From: Chrysochromulina tobinii
Taxonomy: Eukaryota; Haptophyta; Prymnesiales; Chrysochromulinaceae
Direction of reading: 5' to 3'
DNA: 22,547 nucleotides
Assembly (NCBI GenBank): GCA_001275005.1
Contig: JWZX01001432.1
Coordinates: 1 to 22,547 of the forward strand
In this document: positions 7,214 to 17,529 of the stretch, piece after piece
Layout: the number at the start of each line of letters is the position of its first letter
Position numbering within the stretch: position 1 is the first letter of the stretch
Position numbers and translations under genes: made by a program
Notes under the pieces: generated by a model
What the model saw: only the letters and a program-made list of their open reading frames with translations
What the model was told of the DNA's origin: nothing
The model's database searches: none

Positions 7214-10200
7214 ATGGCGTCAGCCACGGCGGCTTCGGCTGCTGGTCCTGTGACATCAGCAGCTGCTGCTGCACTGCTCAGCAATGATGGCCCGGCCTGG
7301 CAGGCGGCCGCTGCCGTGCTCATCGGCCAAGTGCTCACGGGCGACCCTCGGTACAAGTCGGTGGCCGCGATTGGCGATATCCGGCGTGCGGCAGCCTCGA
7401 GCGCAACAGCCCGCAGTTTGCTTGTCGGCAGCACTGCGTTAGTGACGGGTCTCGCTGGTGTGCTGCGGCCGCTTACCGATCGGTCATGCTACCAGCTGAG
7501 CCATCAGCTGCCATCAGCTGAGACCATGGCTGCCGCCGAGGTTGCTGAAGCTGTCGTGTGGCTCTTTGGCTGGCTGCTGCCCGTTCCGCAGAACGCGGCG
7601 GTGCTGCACGTGCGCGGCGACGCCGCGCTGCTGCTACGGATGTCGCGCCAGGGCGCCACTCGCGGGCTGCGCCATGCGGCCCTCGTCGCGTACACGATCC
7701 TTCACGTCGCCGACGGCTCGGCGACGGACGTCGCCTCAGCCATCGAGGCTCTCATCGCGTCGACGAGAGAGGGCATCGCGCTCGTGAGGGCGCGCGTGGC
7801 GGGCGCCGACACAAATGATGCGTCGTGGCGTGTTGTCAGCTGCCTGAGCGCCTTGTGGCACCTGCTCGGAGGTCGGAGCATGCCCCATCCCGACGGCATC
7901 AGGCGGGATGTGAGCGCGCCTAGTTCGGTGTTGGCGATTTCGTCACTCCGGCGCGCGGCGCGCGAGGCCTTTGAGCGGGCCGATGGGCTGCTGCGCCTCA
8001 AGGAGCTCATCGGTGCGCTCGACGCCGCATTCATTGGCGACGCCATCGATGCGTCTTCCGCTTCCCCATCCGCCGCGCAGGCCACCGCGCAGGCCGCGGC
8101 GCATTCACAAGCGCATTCACAAGCGCATTCACAAGCGCAGGCACAAGCGCAGGCACAAGCGCAGGCACAAGCGCAGGCACAAGCGCAGGCGGAGGCGCTC
8201 TGGCTCTTGCGTGCGGCGCTGCGAGTGCTCGGCGCGTCGGTGCGCTCGGAGCCCGAGCTGGCAGCGCGCTCGTGGGCGTTCTTGGGCGGCACCGAGGGGG
8301 TCGTCGCCCTCTTGGGCGGCTGCGGCTTGCTGCACAGTGGGCACGCGATCTCCGTGCTCGAGGAGATCCTCGAGCTCACCTCGGGATCGGAGGCGCAGCT
8401 CTGGGCAGCGGCGGCGGTTGTGCTGCGCCTGCTGCCGCGGCTGCTTCGTGACGTGGCGGCGGCAGCCTCACTCCTCGAGGCAGTCGAACGACGAGCGCTG
8501 AGCAGCGAGGCTACTGCGGTGCAGCTCTCCCGCGCTGGCTTGCTCTGCGCGGCCGTCCACCTCCTACGTCAGTTGTGGAAGGGCATCGATGCGTCGTCTT
8601 GGGCGGATCGCGTGCACGATGCAGCAGCGGACGACGAGTCGGCTGCCAACGAGGAGCCGCGCCCGAGTGCAGCCGTGCCCGAGCACGTCGCGGCCGGTGC
8701 AGCGTCGCGTCCAGTTTCGTCAGCTTCGGCGGGCTCGCCACTGCTGCGCACGCTGCTGCGCTTGACGGTGCGCCTGGCGCGTGCGTGGAGCTCGCCGCAG
8801 GAGGTGCGGCTGCTGCTGCAGGCGGCGGCGGGCGCCGACGACGTCGCAGCTGGGGCTGACGGAGCGGCCAGCCCGTCGTCAGTGCGCTGGCTCGCCCTGC
8901 TCGTCGCGGCGACCCGTCCCGTAGGCCCATCCCTCCCCTACATGCACCTCTCGCCGCCCGACGAGAGGGCTTCCAAACATGGATTGGTGGCCGAGACGGC
9001 GCTCCTGAAGGTGGGGATGCTCGAGCGTGCGTGGCCACCCGCGGCGGGCTATAGCGCGGGCGCGTGGGTGCGTCGGCCCCCGCTCCCATCCGGCGCTCAA
9101 GGTGGCGCTCAAGGTGGCGGCTCGTATGTGGACGAGCCGCCTTTTGCGCTCTTCGCGTTTGAGACGGCCGATGGGAGGAGCCGTGTCGTCTGTGAACTAC
9201 ATGCTGCGGCAGGTGGGAGTGCAAGCCTGACGCTGGTGACGGGCTCGAGCGCGAAGACGATGCGTAAGGGCGTCGCGCTGCCGTTGGTGCCCGGCAACTG
9301 GCATCACGTGTGCCTCGTGCATGAGCGGCGTCGACCTCTCAACGCGTCCCCGCTCGTTGTCTACGTCGACGGCGTCGCGCACTTCCGCGGTACCTTTCAG
9401 TTCCCTCCGTTTGACTGCTGCCACTCCGTCGACGCCAAGGTGGGCTATGTCAACGCGGATGAGCTCGGCGGCGGCGGCGGCGGCGGCGGCGACGGCGAGG
9501 GCGGCGGCGAGGGCGGCGGCGAGGGCGGCGGCGGCGGTGAGGGGGGCAGAGGCGGCGCACGCGCCCTGGGATGGCACCTCGGCCCCCTCTTCGTCGCGGA
9601 GGTGTTGCTGAGCGACGCGCAGGTGCGTGAGGCGTGTGCGATGGGGTGCTCGCCGCCCTGGGTGCTTCCACAGCTCGGTGAAACGCAGATCGACGAGCTG
9701 CGAGTCGAGATCATGACGTGCTGGTTGCAGTCGGCGATGGCCACGTCAGCGGCGGCCATCGAAGCGGCCGTGAGCTCGAGTGGTGGCGGCACAGTAGAGA
9801 GCCACGAGCTTCGGATTCCGCCCGCCAAGATCCTGATGCTGCTCAACGGCCACTTTGACGAAACGCCATTTGACCAGAGGGAGCCGGCGCGCGTGCGCCC
9901 GCGCAGCCTGCCGCAGTCCCTCGCGGCGGCGGGTGGCCCCGCAGCGCTCTTGATGGTGGTCCGCCACGCCAACGACACACGGAGTCTGGTGCTCGCCCTG
10001 CGTCTCGTGGGCCACTTCCTCACGCTGCATCCGCTCAACGTGCGCGCGCCTGATGACGGACGAGCATGTTCTGATGATGACCTCTGACGACCTCTGATAT
10101 GACGCCCTTGATTGCCTCCCTCATCAGTTGCGCCTGATGACGGACGAGCATGCGGACTTTGGGTTGCGCTTCCTCTTACGCGCCAAAGCGCAGCCCTTGC

Positions 10201-13200
10201 TCGCCGAGGCGCTCTGCGACGCGTTGCTCGAGCTCTGCTGCAAGCAGCACCCACGCACCGCCGCGGCCGCGCGCGCGTTTGACGAAGCCCTTGAGGGCCT
10301 TGCGGCGTCCGCGGGCGCGCTGGCTGACGAAACGGACGAGCTCGCTGAGCACCTGCTCGCCGTGCACATCTCGCCCACATCTCGCGAGCATCAGCCGGTA
10401 CTCGCCAACCGCTCACTGCTCAAGGTGCAGCCGCTCGATAGCGCGCTCTGATGACCTCTGATGACCTCCGATGACGCCATGGATTGCCTCCCTCATCAGG
10501 TGCTGCTGCTCGATAGCGCGCTCTGGGCGCGCGCGACGCCCAAGGCGCAGCGCCACTGGCTGCAGCGGCTGCATGGGCTGCTGTCGGAGGACGAGGTGGG
10601 CACCTCCAATGCCAGCTACCTTGTGGATGCCGGCATGCTCGACAGCATGATGACGCTGCTGGCTTCGGGTCGGCTGCTCGCGGGTGGATGCCATCTGCTG
10701 GCTGCGCGGCTCGTGCTGCGTACGTGGCACTCAGTCCAGTTCTCGATGGAGGTGACGCGGCGAGTGCATGACTTCCTCGCGGCCACCGCCCGCCCGCAGC
10801 ATGCGGACGTGCAGCTGCTCTGCGTGCGCATGCTCGCGCGCATGGTGGAGCACGCGAGCACTTCGCTCGGGGAGGTGGTTTCGTCACGCGCCGCCGCGAG
10901 CGCTGCCACGCGCGCCGTGGTGGCCACGCCGGCGGCAGCCGGCGAGCCGGCGCCGCCGGCCGAGTCTGCGGGCGTACACGCGGGCGCGAGGGCGGTGCTG
11001 GCGGTACTCCAGCCGCCGCTGCTCCTCTCGTTTCTGCAGCCCGAGCACGGCGGACACAACAAGGTTCTCGTCGCGGCGGTCATGCGCTTGATCGTCAATC
11101 TGCTGCTGCTCTCGCAACGGTACCCGGAGCATGTCACCTTTGCGAAGCAGATGGGCGAGTCCCGAGGGTTTGAGAAGCTCTTCGGCGTTCTCCCGTTGCA
11201 TGCGGGGGTACCGGACGTGTACCTATCCCTCCTCGCGCTCGCCACCAGCCAGACGCTCGACACGGTGGAGAACAAGGCGCCGCCAGAGACGGCGGAGCAG
11301 CTGGCCGAGGCCTGTGCGCTGCTCCAGCTCACCTGATGACCTCTGATGACCTCGGATGGCCTCTGATGACCTCAGATGACCTCAGATGACCTCTGATGAC
11401 ATCTGATGGCCTCTGATGGCCTCTGATGGCCTCTGATGACATCTGATGGCCTCTGATGGCCTCTGATGACCTCTGATGACCTCTGATGACATCTGATGGC
11501 CTCTGATGGCCTCTGATGACCTCTGATGACCTCTGATGGCCTCCCTCATCAGGTGCGCTGCTCCTCGCCACGCCCTCCGCCTCGCCCTCGACGCCCCGAC
11601 GCCCCAGCATCTCGTCGCCGCTCGGCACGGCGCTCGGCTTGCCCCAGGGCGCTCTCGCGCGCGCCGCCGCCGAGGCAGCGGCGCGGCTGCAGCAGCGTGC
11701 GAGCGGCAGCAGCAGCAGCAGCAGCGGCGCAGCCAGTGGCACGCCAAGCGCTCGGGACGTCGCCGAGGATGGCGCGGCTCCGGCGATTGAGTGGATCCCG
11801 ATCAGCCTCGGATTGATAGCCGTCATGTGCCGTGAAGCCCTTCGCACCAAGCGCGCCCCTCCGAGCACGAGCGCCGCATCGAGCGGCTCGACGAGGGACG
11901 AGGGCGCCGTACCGAGCGCCGCCGACGGCTTTGAACTCGTGGGTGCCGAGGCGACGTCCACGGAGCTCACCGTGAGCAGCAGCAGCAGCAGCAGCAGCAG
12001 CCGCGAGGGTGAGGCAGCTGGCACACCAACGGTCGACCGCGCCGTCCCGGTCGACCGCGGCGGCGGCGGCGGCGGCGGCAGCAGCAGCGGCAGCACGGCC
12101 GCTGGGGTGTCGAGCGCACACATGGAACGCGAGCAGGCGGCGGCGAGCGCGTTGCATCTCTTTGTGGCGGTGCTGCCCTCGCTCCGAACACTCGTGATGA
12201 CCTCTGATGACTCCTGATGACCTCTAATGACGCCCTTGATTGCCTCCCTCATCAGGTGTTGCCCTCGCTCCGAACACTCGTGATGACGGCGTCCATCTTC
12301 GAAGGGGTTCTCCTATCTCCCGCCTCCGAGCTCCTAGGCCGCCTGTGTGCCTCGCTCGGTGCTGTGTGGCTGAGCACCTCCGCCTCGGGCGCCGCCGCCT
12401 CGTACGCTGTCACCGCCGTTCCCTCGTCCGCGCATTCGGGCAGCGCGCGCGCGCTGCCGAGCGCCGTGCCGAGCGCCACGACCGCCCCGACCGACCAAGG
12501 TGGCAGCGCCGTACTGGGCAGCTCGACACCGCGCCCATCGACGGACGTGGTCAAGGCAACGGTCGAAGGGGACGCGGCGCTGGATGCCCTCGTGGAGATG
12601 CTCAGTACGGCGCTGCTCGATGTGCCGTCGACGCTCGTCTCAAGCGCCGGCCAGACGAGCCTCGATCTGCTCATGGATCCGCTCCCCTCCCTCGCTCATT
12701 CACGGATCGCCTTTGACGTGTGGCTGCGCTTCCGCTGTCTGCTGATTCGAAAGCTCTTCAGTGCGCTGCACCAGGGGCTGATGAGTCGTTCGGGACCCTT
12801 GACGGAGGCGCATGCAAAGGCGCTTGCGCTCCTCTACCGGCGTGTCCTCCGGTTGCAAGCGATCGTGATCCACCCCGTGGACGCGGCGACGCCATCTCCC
12901 TCGAGCTCCTCGATATCTTCTTCGATCTCATCGAGCACCCCCGACGCTGCCACGTCGAGCACAAGAGACGTCACGTCCCCGGCTGGCTCTGCTGACGCGC
13001 CGCCTCCACCGCCACCAGTGCCCCCAGCACACTCAGCACCCCCGCCGCCCCTGCCGCCTCCACCGACGGCGCCACGGGCACCGCAGGCCCCAGATCAGGC
13101 CTCAGAACAGGCCACTGATCTGCTGCCGCACGCGGAGATGCTCGCCGTCGTCCTCATCCTGCTCGAGCGCGGTGTGGGCGATGAGCGGCACCGGCTCGTC

Positions 13201-16200
13201 GCGAGAGCGGCGGAGGTGGCGGCCAAGGTGGCCGAGAAGAAGGAGGAGGCCAGGGCGGCCGTTTCGAGCCTCGTCTCCTGGGTCAAGGCCAAATCGGGCA
13301 AGTTTGCGGTGCCCGAAACGGCCGCCGAGACGGCGCCCAAGCCGACGCCGAAGCCGACGCGCGTGACCGACGTGCCGACGGTGCTCGCCCTCGCACTCCG
13401 CCTGCTGTGCGCGCGCTTTCCGCCACGCGAGCCGCGTGCGTCTTCGGAGACGTTGCTGCCGCTCCTCGGCGACGTGGCGATGGTTGTGACGACCCTCTCG
13501 ATGGGCCGCGACGAGGAGTCGCTCGACCACGTGGTGCTCGCGCAGCAAAAGGAGGTCGTCGGCGTGCTCGCGTGGCGCCTCTTCTGCCTCTTCGACCACC
13601 CCGACCGCGACGTGCAGCGCGGCGCGATCGCCCAGTGGGTGGCACTGCTCAACACGGCGCGCTGGCTCGAGCGCGAGGCCTTCGGCGAATCGCCCCTCCT
13701 CTTCAATTGGCAGCCGTTGCACGCGGGCAACCTCACGGCCACCTCATACGGGGCCTTCGTCGAGGCGCACCACGCGGATACGGCCGCACTCTTCCGAACG
13801 AGCATCGAGCTCTTCTCGATGCACGAGGAGGAGAGCTTGCGGTCCGAGGCGGATGCTTGGGTGGCGACGTTTACGCGTGAGCAGGGCTCGCGCCTTGCCG
13901 TTGAGCATGGCATGCGACGCGCCGCCGCCAAGTTGCTCGACGAGTGCCGTGCCTCCTCCGCTGGGCTCCTCGAAGGCTGCACCAACGCTTTCGAGCGTCG
14001 GCAGCGCGCCGTCGCGAGCGCCGAGATGGCGCGCGACGCCGACCACAGCCGAGCAGTCGGCCTGACGTTGCAGCGCTACGAGCTCGCCGTGGCCTGCTAC
14101 ACGCCCGCGCCGGACGACGTGCTGCGCCGACCTGTCAAGTGGGCTCTGGACGTGCATTGCGTCTCGGATCAGGGCATGCGTCGCAAGCTAGAGCGGCTAG
14201 TCGAGCCCATTGAGGTGGTGGCACCGCCAGCGCCGCCGCTGAGCGCAGCGCCGTCGCGGGCGCCGAGCTCGCCCGCCACGCCGTTGAAGGCGGTGCCTGT
14301 GACGGCCGCAGCGGCCTCGGGCGCTGTCTCGGGCGAGGCCGACACAGCACCGGCCGACGATCATGGCGCCGCCGCCATCCCCGTCGCCGGCGCCACCCCC
14401 GTCGCCGGCAGGGAGCCCGTGGGGGCGAGCGAGGACAAGGAGGCTGTTGACAAGGAGGCTGCTAACAAGGAGGCTGCTAACAAGGAGGCTGCTGACAAGG
14501 AGGTCCCTGCGAGTGTGGAGCGTAGCTTGACCCTTCCCCGCATGGCTCGTGGGCTGACCTTTTGGCTCGCGCCCAAGATCGAAGCTCCGGTAGGGGTGCC
14601 TGCTGGTCCGCAGGGTGAGCGGCTGACTGAATTGCTCGACTGCCCCTCGCTTCGCAAGCCGTCCGACGTGGTGAGCGTCGCGCACGTTCGCGGCCTCGAT
14701 GCGGCCAAGGCCCTGCTCGCTCTGCTCCCCGGCTGCATTGCCCTCCTGTACGGATACACGCTCGGCACGCCCGATGCCGATGGCTTCCTCACCGCCATCC
14801 CGAGTGGCAACGCTGGCAACAGCGCCGGCGAGGCGCCCACGTGCATCTCGACGCCGTCGGCGGCGGCGGCCTCGGCCGAGGCGTTGCAGCAGCACCTCGC
14901 GCGGCTCGATGACGTGGCCGCCGTGCGGTTCGGGCTCGCGCCCCACGCGCCCAAGTACCGGCGCATCTCGTACATGGAGCTCGCGGAGGTGGCGCGACGG
15001 CGCTACCAGCTGCAGCCCTGGGCCATCGAGATGTGCCTGCATGATGGCGAGACGGTGCTGCTGTACGTGGTCGAGGGGGAGGCGGCGCGCGACGCGCTCT
15101 ACGCACGGCTGCTCGCCATCGTGCCCAAGAACGGCGCCGCCGACGGCCTCGCCGAGCCTTCGTCGGGCGTGAGCGCGCTCGGTACGGCGCGCTCGTTGCT
15201 CTCGTTCACCTCCGAAAAGGCGGAGCTCATCGACGCGTGGCAGCGCGGCGCCACCAACAATTTCGAGTACCTGATGCAGCTCAACACGCTCTCCGGGCGC
15301 TGCTTCGACGACCTGATGCAGTACCCAGTCTTCCCGTGGGTGCTGCGCGAGTACGACAAGCCGGCGATCAACCTTCGCTCGCCCGCGTGCTACCGCGAGC
15401 TCTCGCAGCCGATGGGCGCCCAGACGGACGCGCGGGCGGCACAGTTTCGTCAGCGCTACCTCGACTGGAGCTCGTCGGGCGAGGACACGCCGCCCTTCCA
15501 CTACGGCACCCACTACTCCTCCGCCGCGGCCGTCAGCTCGTACCTAATTAGGTTAGAGCCCTTCTCGGCCCTCCACTGCGCGCTCCAAGACGGGCGCATC
15601 GACCTGGCCGACCGGCTCTTCCACTCCGTCGGCGAGGAATGGAAGCTTGCGAGTGGCGAGAGGGGCTCGGACACGGGCTGCGTCAAGGAGCTCGTGCCAG
15701 AGCTCTTCTACCTATGGGAGGCGCTGCTGAACCTCAACGGCCTCGAGCTCGGCCGTCGGCAGGACGGCACCGCACTCAACCACGTGGCACTGCCGCGCTG
15801 GGCGCGCGGCTCGGCGTGGCGGCTCGTGCGCACCCTCCGGCAGGCGCTCGAGGCGCCGCACACGAGCCGCGAGCTTCCACAGTGGATCGACCTCATCTTC
15901 GGGTGCATGCAGCAGGGCGAGGCCGCCGTGGGCGCTCTCAACGTCTTCCTGCCCGTCACGTACATCGGAGCCGTCGATCTCGCGAGCCTTGACGAAGGGC
16001 GGCGCGCCGCGGCCCTGTCGCAGATCCAGCTCGTCGGCCAGACGCCCCAGCAGCTGTGGACCAAGACGCCCCATCCGGCCCGCCAGGCGGCCGCCGCGCT
16101 CAATACGGTGCCGCTCATCCCCCTCCTTGTCGCCCTGGCCGCCAACCAGCACCTCCTCGCCACCCGAGAGACCTCGAGCGAGCCGCCGGCCAAGCTGCCC

Positions 16201-17529
16201 GTGCTAGGGATCCTAGTGAGCCCGGGCGGCGAGCGCATCACGCCCTTGCCGCGCCAATCGGCCGCGCTGCCCCGGGCGTCACTCATCGTACGCTGGGGCT
16301 TTGCGGATGGCAGCCTGCGTTTCTACCGGCGTGAGAAAGGGAGCGCCACCTTCTTCACGCCCAACGCCGCCGCGCAGCCGACGCCCTCGCTGCTCATGGC
16401 GCGGCTGCACGGCGGCGAGGTGATCGATGCATGCTGCGTTTCGTCAGACTCGGGATGGCTCGCGACGGGTGACCGCACCGGCGGCGTGGCCGTGTGGCGC
16501 CTCAAGCACCGGCAGACCGGCGTGGCGATGCGCGCGCACGGGCGGCTCGCGGGGCATGCAGCCCCTATCGTGCACCTCGCCATCTCCGTGGCGCACCGCG
16601 CCCTCGCGAGCGTGGCCGCAGACGGCGTGATGCTCCTCTGGGACCTGCGCAAGTGCCTCCTCATGCATGCGCTGCGCGTGGCTCCGGACACGTCGGCGCC
16701 TCTCGGCGCTGGCGCCGCGCGCAGTGCAGGGGGCGGAGGGGGCGTGCACGGCAGCGGCAGCGGCGGCGGTGGCGGCGGTGGCGGCGGCGGCGGTGGCGGC
16801 GGCGGTGGCAGCGGCGGCGGTGGCAGCGGCGCCGGTGGCGACGGCGGAGCAGGATGCGGTGTCGGAGGCCTGAGTGGCGGTGGCGAGCCGTGCGCGTCGT
16901 CTCGCGGCGCCGTGGCGGGCGCCGTGGCGGCGCTGTGTATGATCGAGGAGACGGCGGAGACGCTCGTGGCGACGCCCACCCAGCTGCAGCTTTGGTCGGC
17001 CAATGGCTCGTTGCTGGCGGCGAGTCGCGATGCCTTCCCCCGCCCCACGTGCCTCACGCTGCTCCGCACGCCTGAGTGGATGGTCGAGACACTGCCGATG
17101 GTGGCGAGCGGACACTTGGACGGCACGGTTCGCTTCTGGACCATCCGCGAGCCTCAGCAGGCGCCGACGCTGCCCGAGCTCCCCCGCGCGCTCTCGCGCC
17201 TGCCGGTGCGCGCCTTTGGCCTGCCTGCGTGGGAGCTGAGTGAGCTCCGTCCTCTGCGCCTCGAGCGCGCCATCTCGAGCGCCGAGGGTGCCGCGGCGGT
17301 GGCAGTCACAAGCGTGGGCGTCGGCGAAGGCTACGAGAAGCTCCTCTGGACCGCCGATGCCAGCGGCGGCGTGCGTTCCTGGCGCGTTCCCGGCGCTGAG
17401 GCCGCTGGGGTGGATGGAAGCACCAAACCGCCGCCGCCGCCGCCGCCGGATGATAGCCCATCCAGACCCAGGCTCGTGAGCGTGAGCATGAGCGAGGCCA
17501 GCGAGAAGGTGACGATGATGCAGTTTTGA
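7214..17529 (+). CDS. Giant BEACH-WD40 protein, LYST/LvsB-like, five exons
   Basis: Exons 7214-10039, 10128-10424, 10500-11313, 11553-12169 and 12256-17529 join in one frame to 3275 residues; intron phases are 0, 0, 1 and 0. The N-terminal half is Ala/Leu-rich helical, armadillo/HEAT-like. A concanavalin A-like domain lies at about 636-810 (FAFETADG, WHHVCLVHERR, LGWHLGPLFVAE). The pre-PH motif KWALDVHCVSDQGMRRKLER (about 2145-2165) precedes a PH-like domain (about 2402-2477, RRRYQLQPWAIEMCL). The BEACH domain spans about 2506-2797: NNFEYLMQLNTLSGR, DLMQYPVFPWVL, FHYGTHYSS, VKELVPELFYLWEALLN, LPRWARGSAWRLV, QWIDLIFGC. WD40 blades follow (about 2904-3220; GVMLLWDL, GHLDGTVRFW). BEACH proteins act in vesicle fusion/fission and lysosome-related organelles; LYST is the Chediak-Higashi protein. 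LYST-type rather than neurobeachin-type is my inference from PH-BEACH wording. Poly-Gly insertions interrupt the ConA and WD regions. Confidence 0.9.
8101..8184 (+). repeat. 12-bp in-frame tandem repeat (7 units) in BEACH gene
   Basis: Three units of GCATTCACAAGC are followed by four of GCAGGCACAAGC. They encode alternating HSQA then QAQA in the N-terminal region of the BEACH protein. The frame is preserved and the region is probably a flexible linker. Confidence 0.9.
9466..9556 (+). repeat. GGC-rich tract, poly-Gly/Glu insertion in ConA-like domain
   Basis: A run of GGC codons broken by GAC and GAG codes for Gly with occasional Asp/Glu. It sits between the strand GYVNADEL and the conserved LGWHLGPLF, which are adjacent in ordinary BEACH proteins. 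It looks like a loop expansion. Confidence 0.85.
10040..10127 (+). mobile_element. Introner intron 1 (88 bp) in BEACH gene
   Basis: Phase-0 intron from GTGCGC (10040) to CATCAG (10127). It holds an upstream copy of the exon sequence GCGCCTGATGACGGACGAGC (extending 3 bp further), repeated just after the acceptor. The element core then carries TGATGACCTC-like decamers and ends GATTGCCTCCCTCATCAG. Splicing restores LNLRLMTDEHADFG. Without splicing the frame stops at 10087. Confidence 0.85.
10425..10499 (+). mobile_element. Introner intron 2 (75 bp) in BEACH gene
   Basis: Phase-0 intron from GTGCAG (10425) to CATCAG (10499). The 5' end of the intron (GTGCAGCCGCTCGATAGCGC) duplicates the start of the next exon (GTGCTGCTGCTCGATAGCGC) with two differences and continues about 6 bp. 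Two or three TGATGACCTC decamers follow, then the family end GATTGCCTCCCTCATCAG. Splicing gives LLKVLLLDSALWARA. Confidence 0.88.
11314..11552 (+). mobile_element. Introner intron 3 (239 bp) with expanded decamer array
   Basis: Phase-1 intron from GTGCGCTGCTCC (11314) to CATCAG (11552). The same 12 bases GTGCGCTGCTCC restart the next exon at 11553. The interior is almost wholly decamer repeat. The 3' end is CCTCCCTCATCAG as in the other three copies, but the GACGCC...GATTG segment is replaced by decamers. Splicing gives EACALLLATPSAS. Confidence 0.85.
11333..11540 (+). repeat. 10-bp tandem array inside intron 3 (about 21 units)
   Basis: Units are CTCTGATGAC and variants (CTCTGATGGC, ATCTGATGGC, CTCAGATGAC, CTCGGATGGC). 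Order analysis shows a higher-order pattern, with ATCTGATGGC recurring at intervals, so blocks of several units were duplicated together. The array is not CRISPR: there are no spacers. Confidence 0.95.
12170..12255 (+). mobile_element. Introner intron 4 (86 bp) in BEACH gene
   Basis: Phase-0 intron from GTGCTG (12170) to CATCAG (12255). About 32 bp of exon beginning GTGCTGCCCTCGCTCCGAAC is repeated after the acceptor with a single difference (GTGTTG). TGATGACCTC-like units and GATTGCCTCCCTCATCAG follow. The near-perfect duplication makes this one of the younger insertions. Splicing restores FVAVLPSLRTLVMTASIF. Confidence 0.9.
14434..14508 (+). repeat. 15-bp tandem repeat, KEA-rich linker in BEACH protein
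   Basis: Five units related to GACAAGGAGGCTGCT encode DKEAV, DKEAA, NKEAA, NKEAA and DKEVP. They lie between the MRRKL pre-PH motif and the PH-like domain. Charged helical linker, in frame. Confidence 0.85.
16729..16860 (+). repeat. GGC/GGT tract, poly-Gly insertion in WD40 region
   Basis: More than 35 nearly consecutive Gly codons broken by Ser, Ala and Asp lie between the WD blade ending LLWDLRKCLLMHALRV and the next blade (VAALCMIEE). This is a long disordered loop on the propeller. Confidence 0.85.

Noticed and set aside
7490-7525. Direct repeat CCATCAGCTG x2, considered as an introner remnant
   Set aside because: It contains CATCAG, but the frame is open through it, there is no decamer core, and it encodes SHQLPSAE in frame.
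11333-11540. CRISPR-like array
   Set aside because: Period is 10 bp with no spacers, inside a eukaryotic intron.
11329-12252. Minus-strand frame of 307 codons with repeated IRGHQRSSEV-type peptide
   Set aside because: It is the stop-free antisense reading of the decamer array in intron 3 and of the following exon. A 10-bp unit cycles through all frames every 30 bp, so open frames are expected.
13095-13985. Antisense 296-codon frame
   Set aside because: No domain, and it overlaps exon 5 of the BEACH gene.
14197-15513. Long antisense frame (438 codons) under the BEACH gene
   Set aside because: The sense strand encodes conserved PH and BEACH motifs here; long antisense frames are common in very GC-rich exons.
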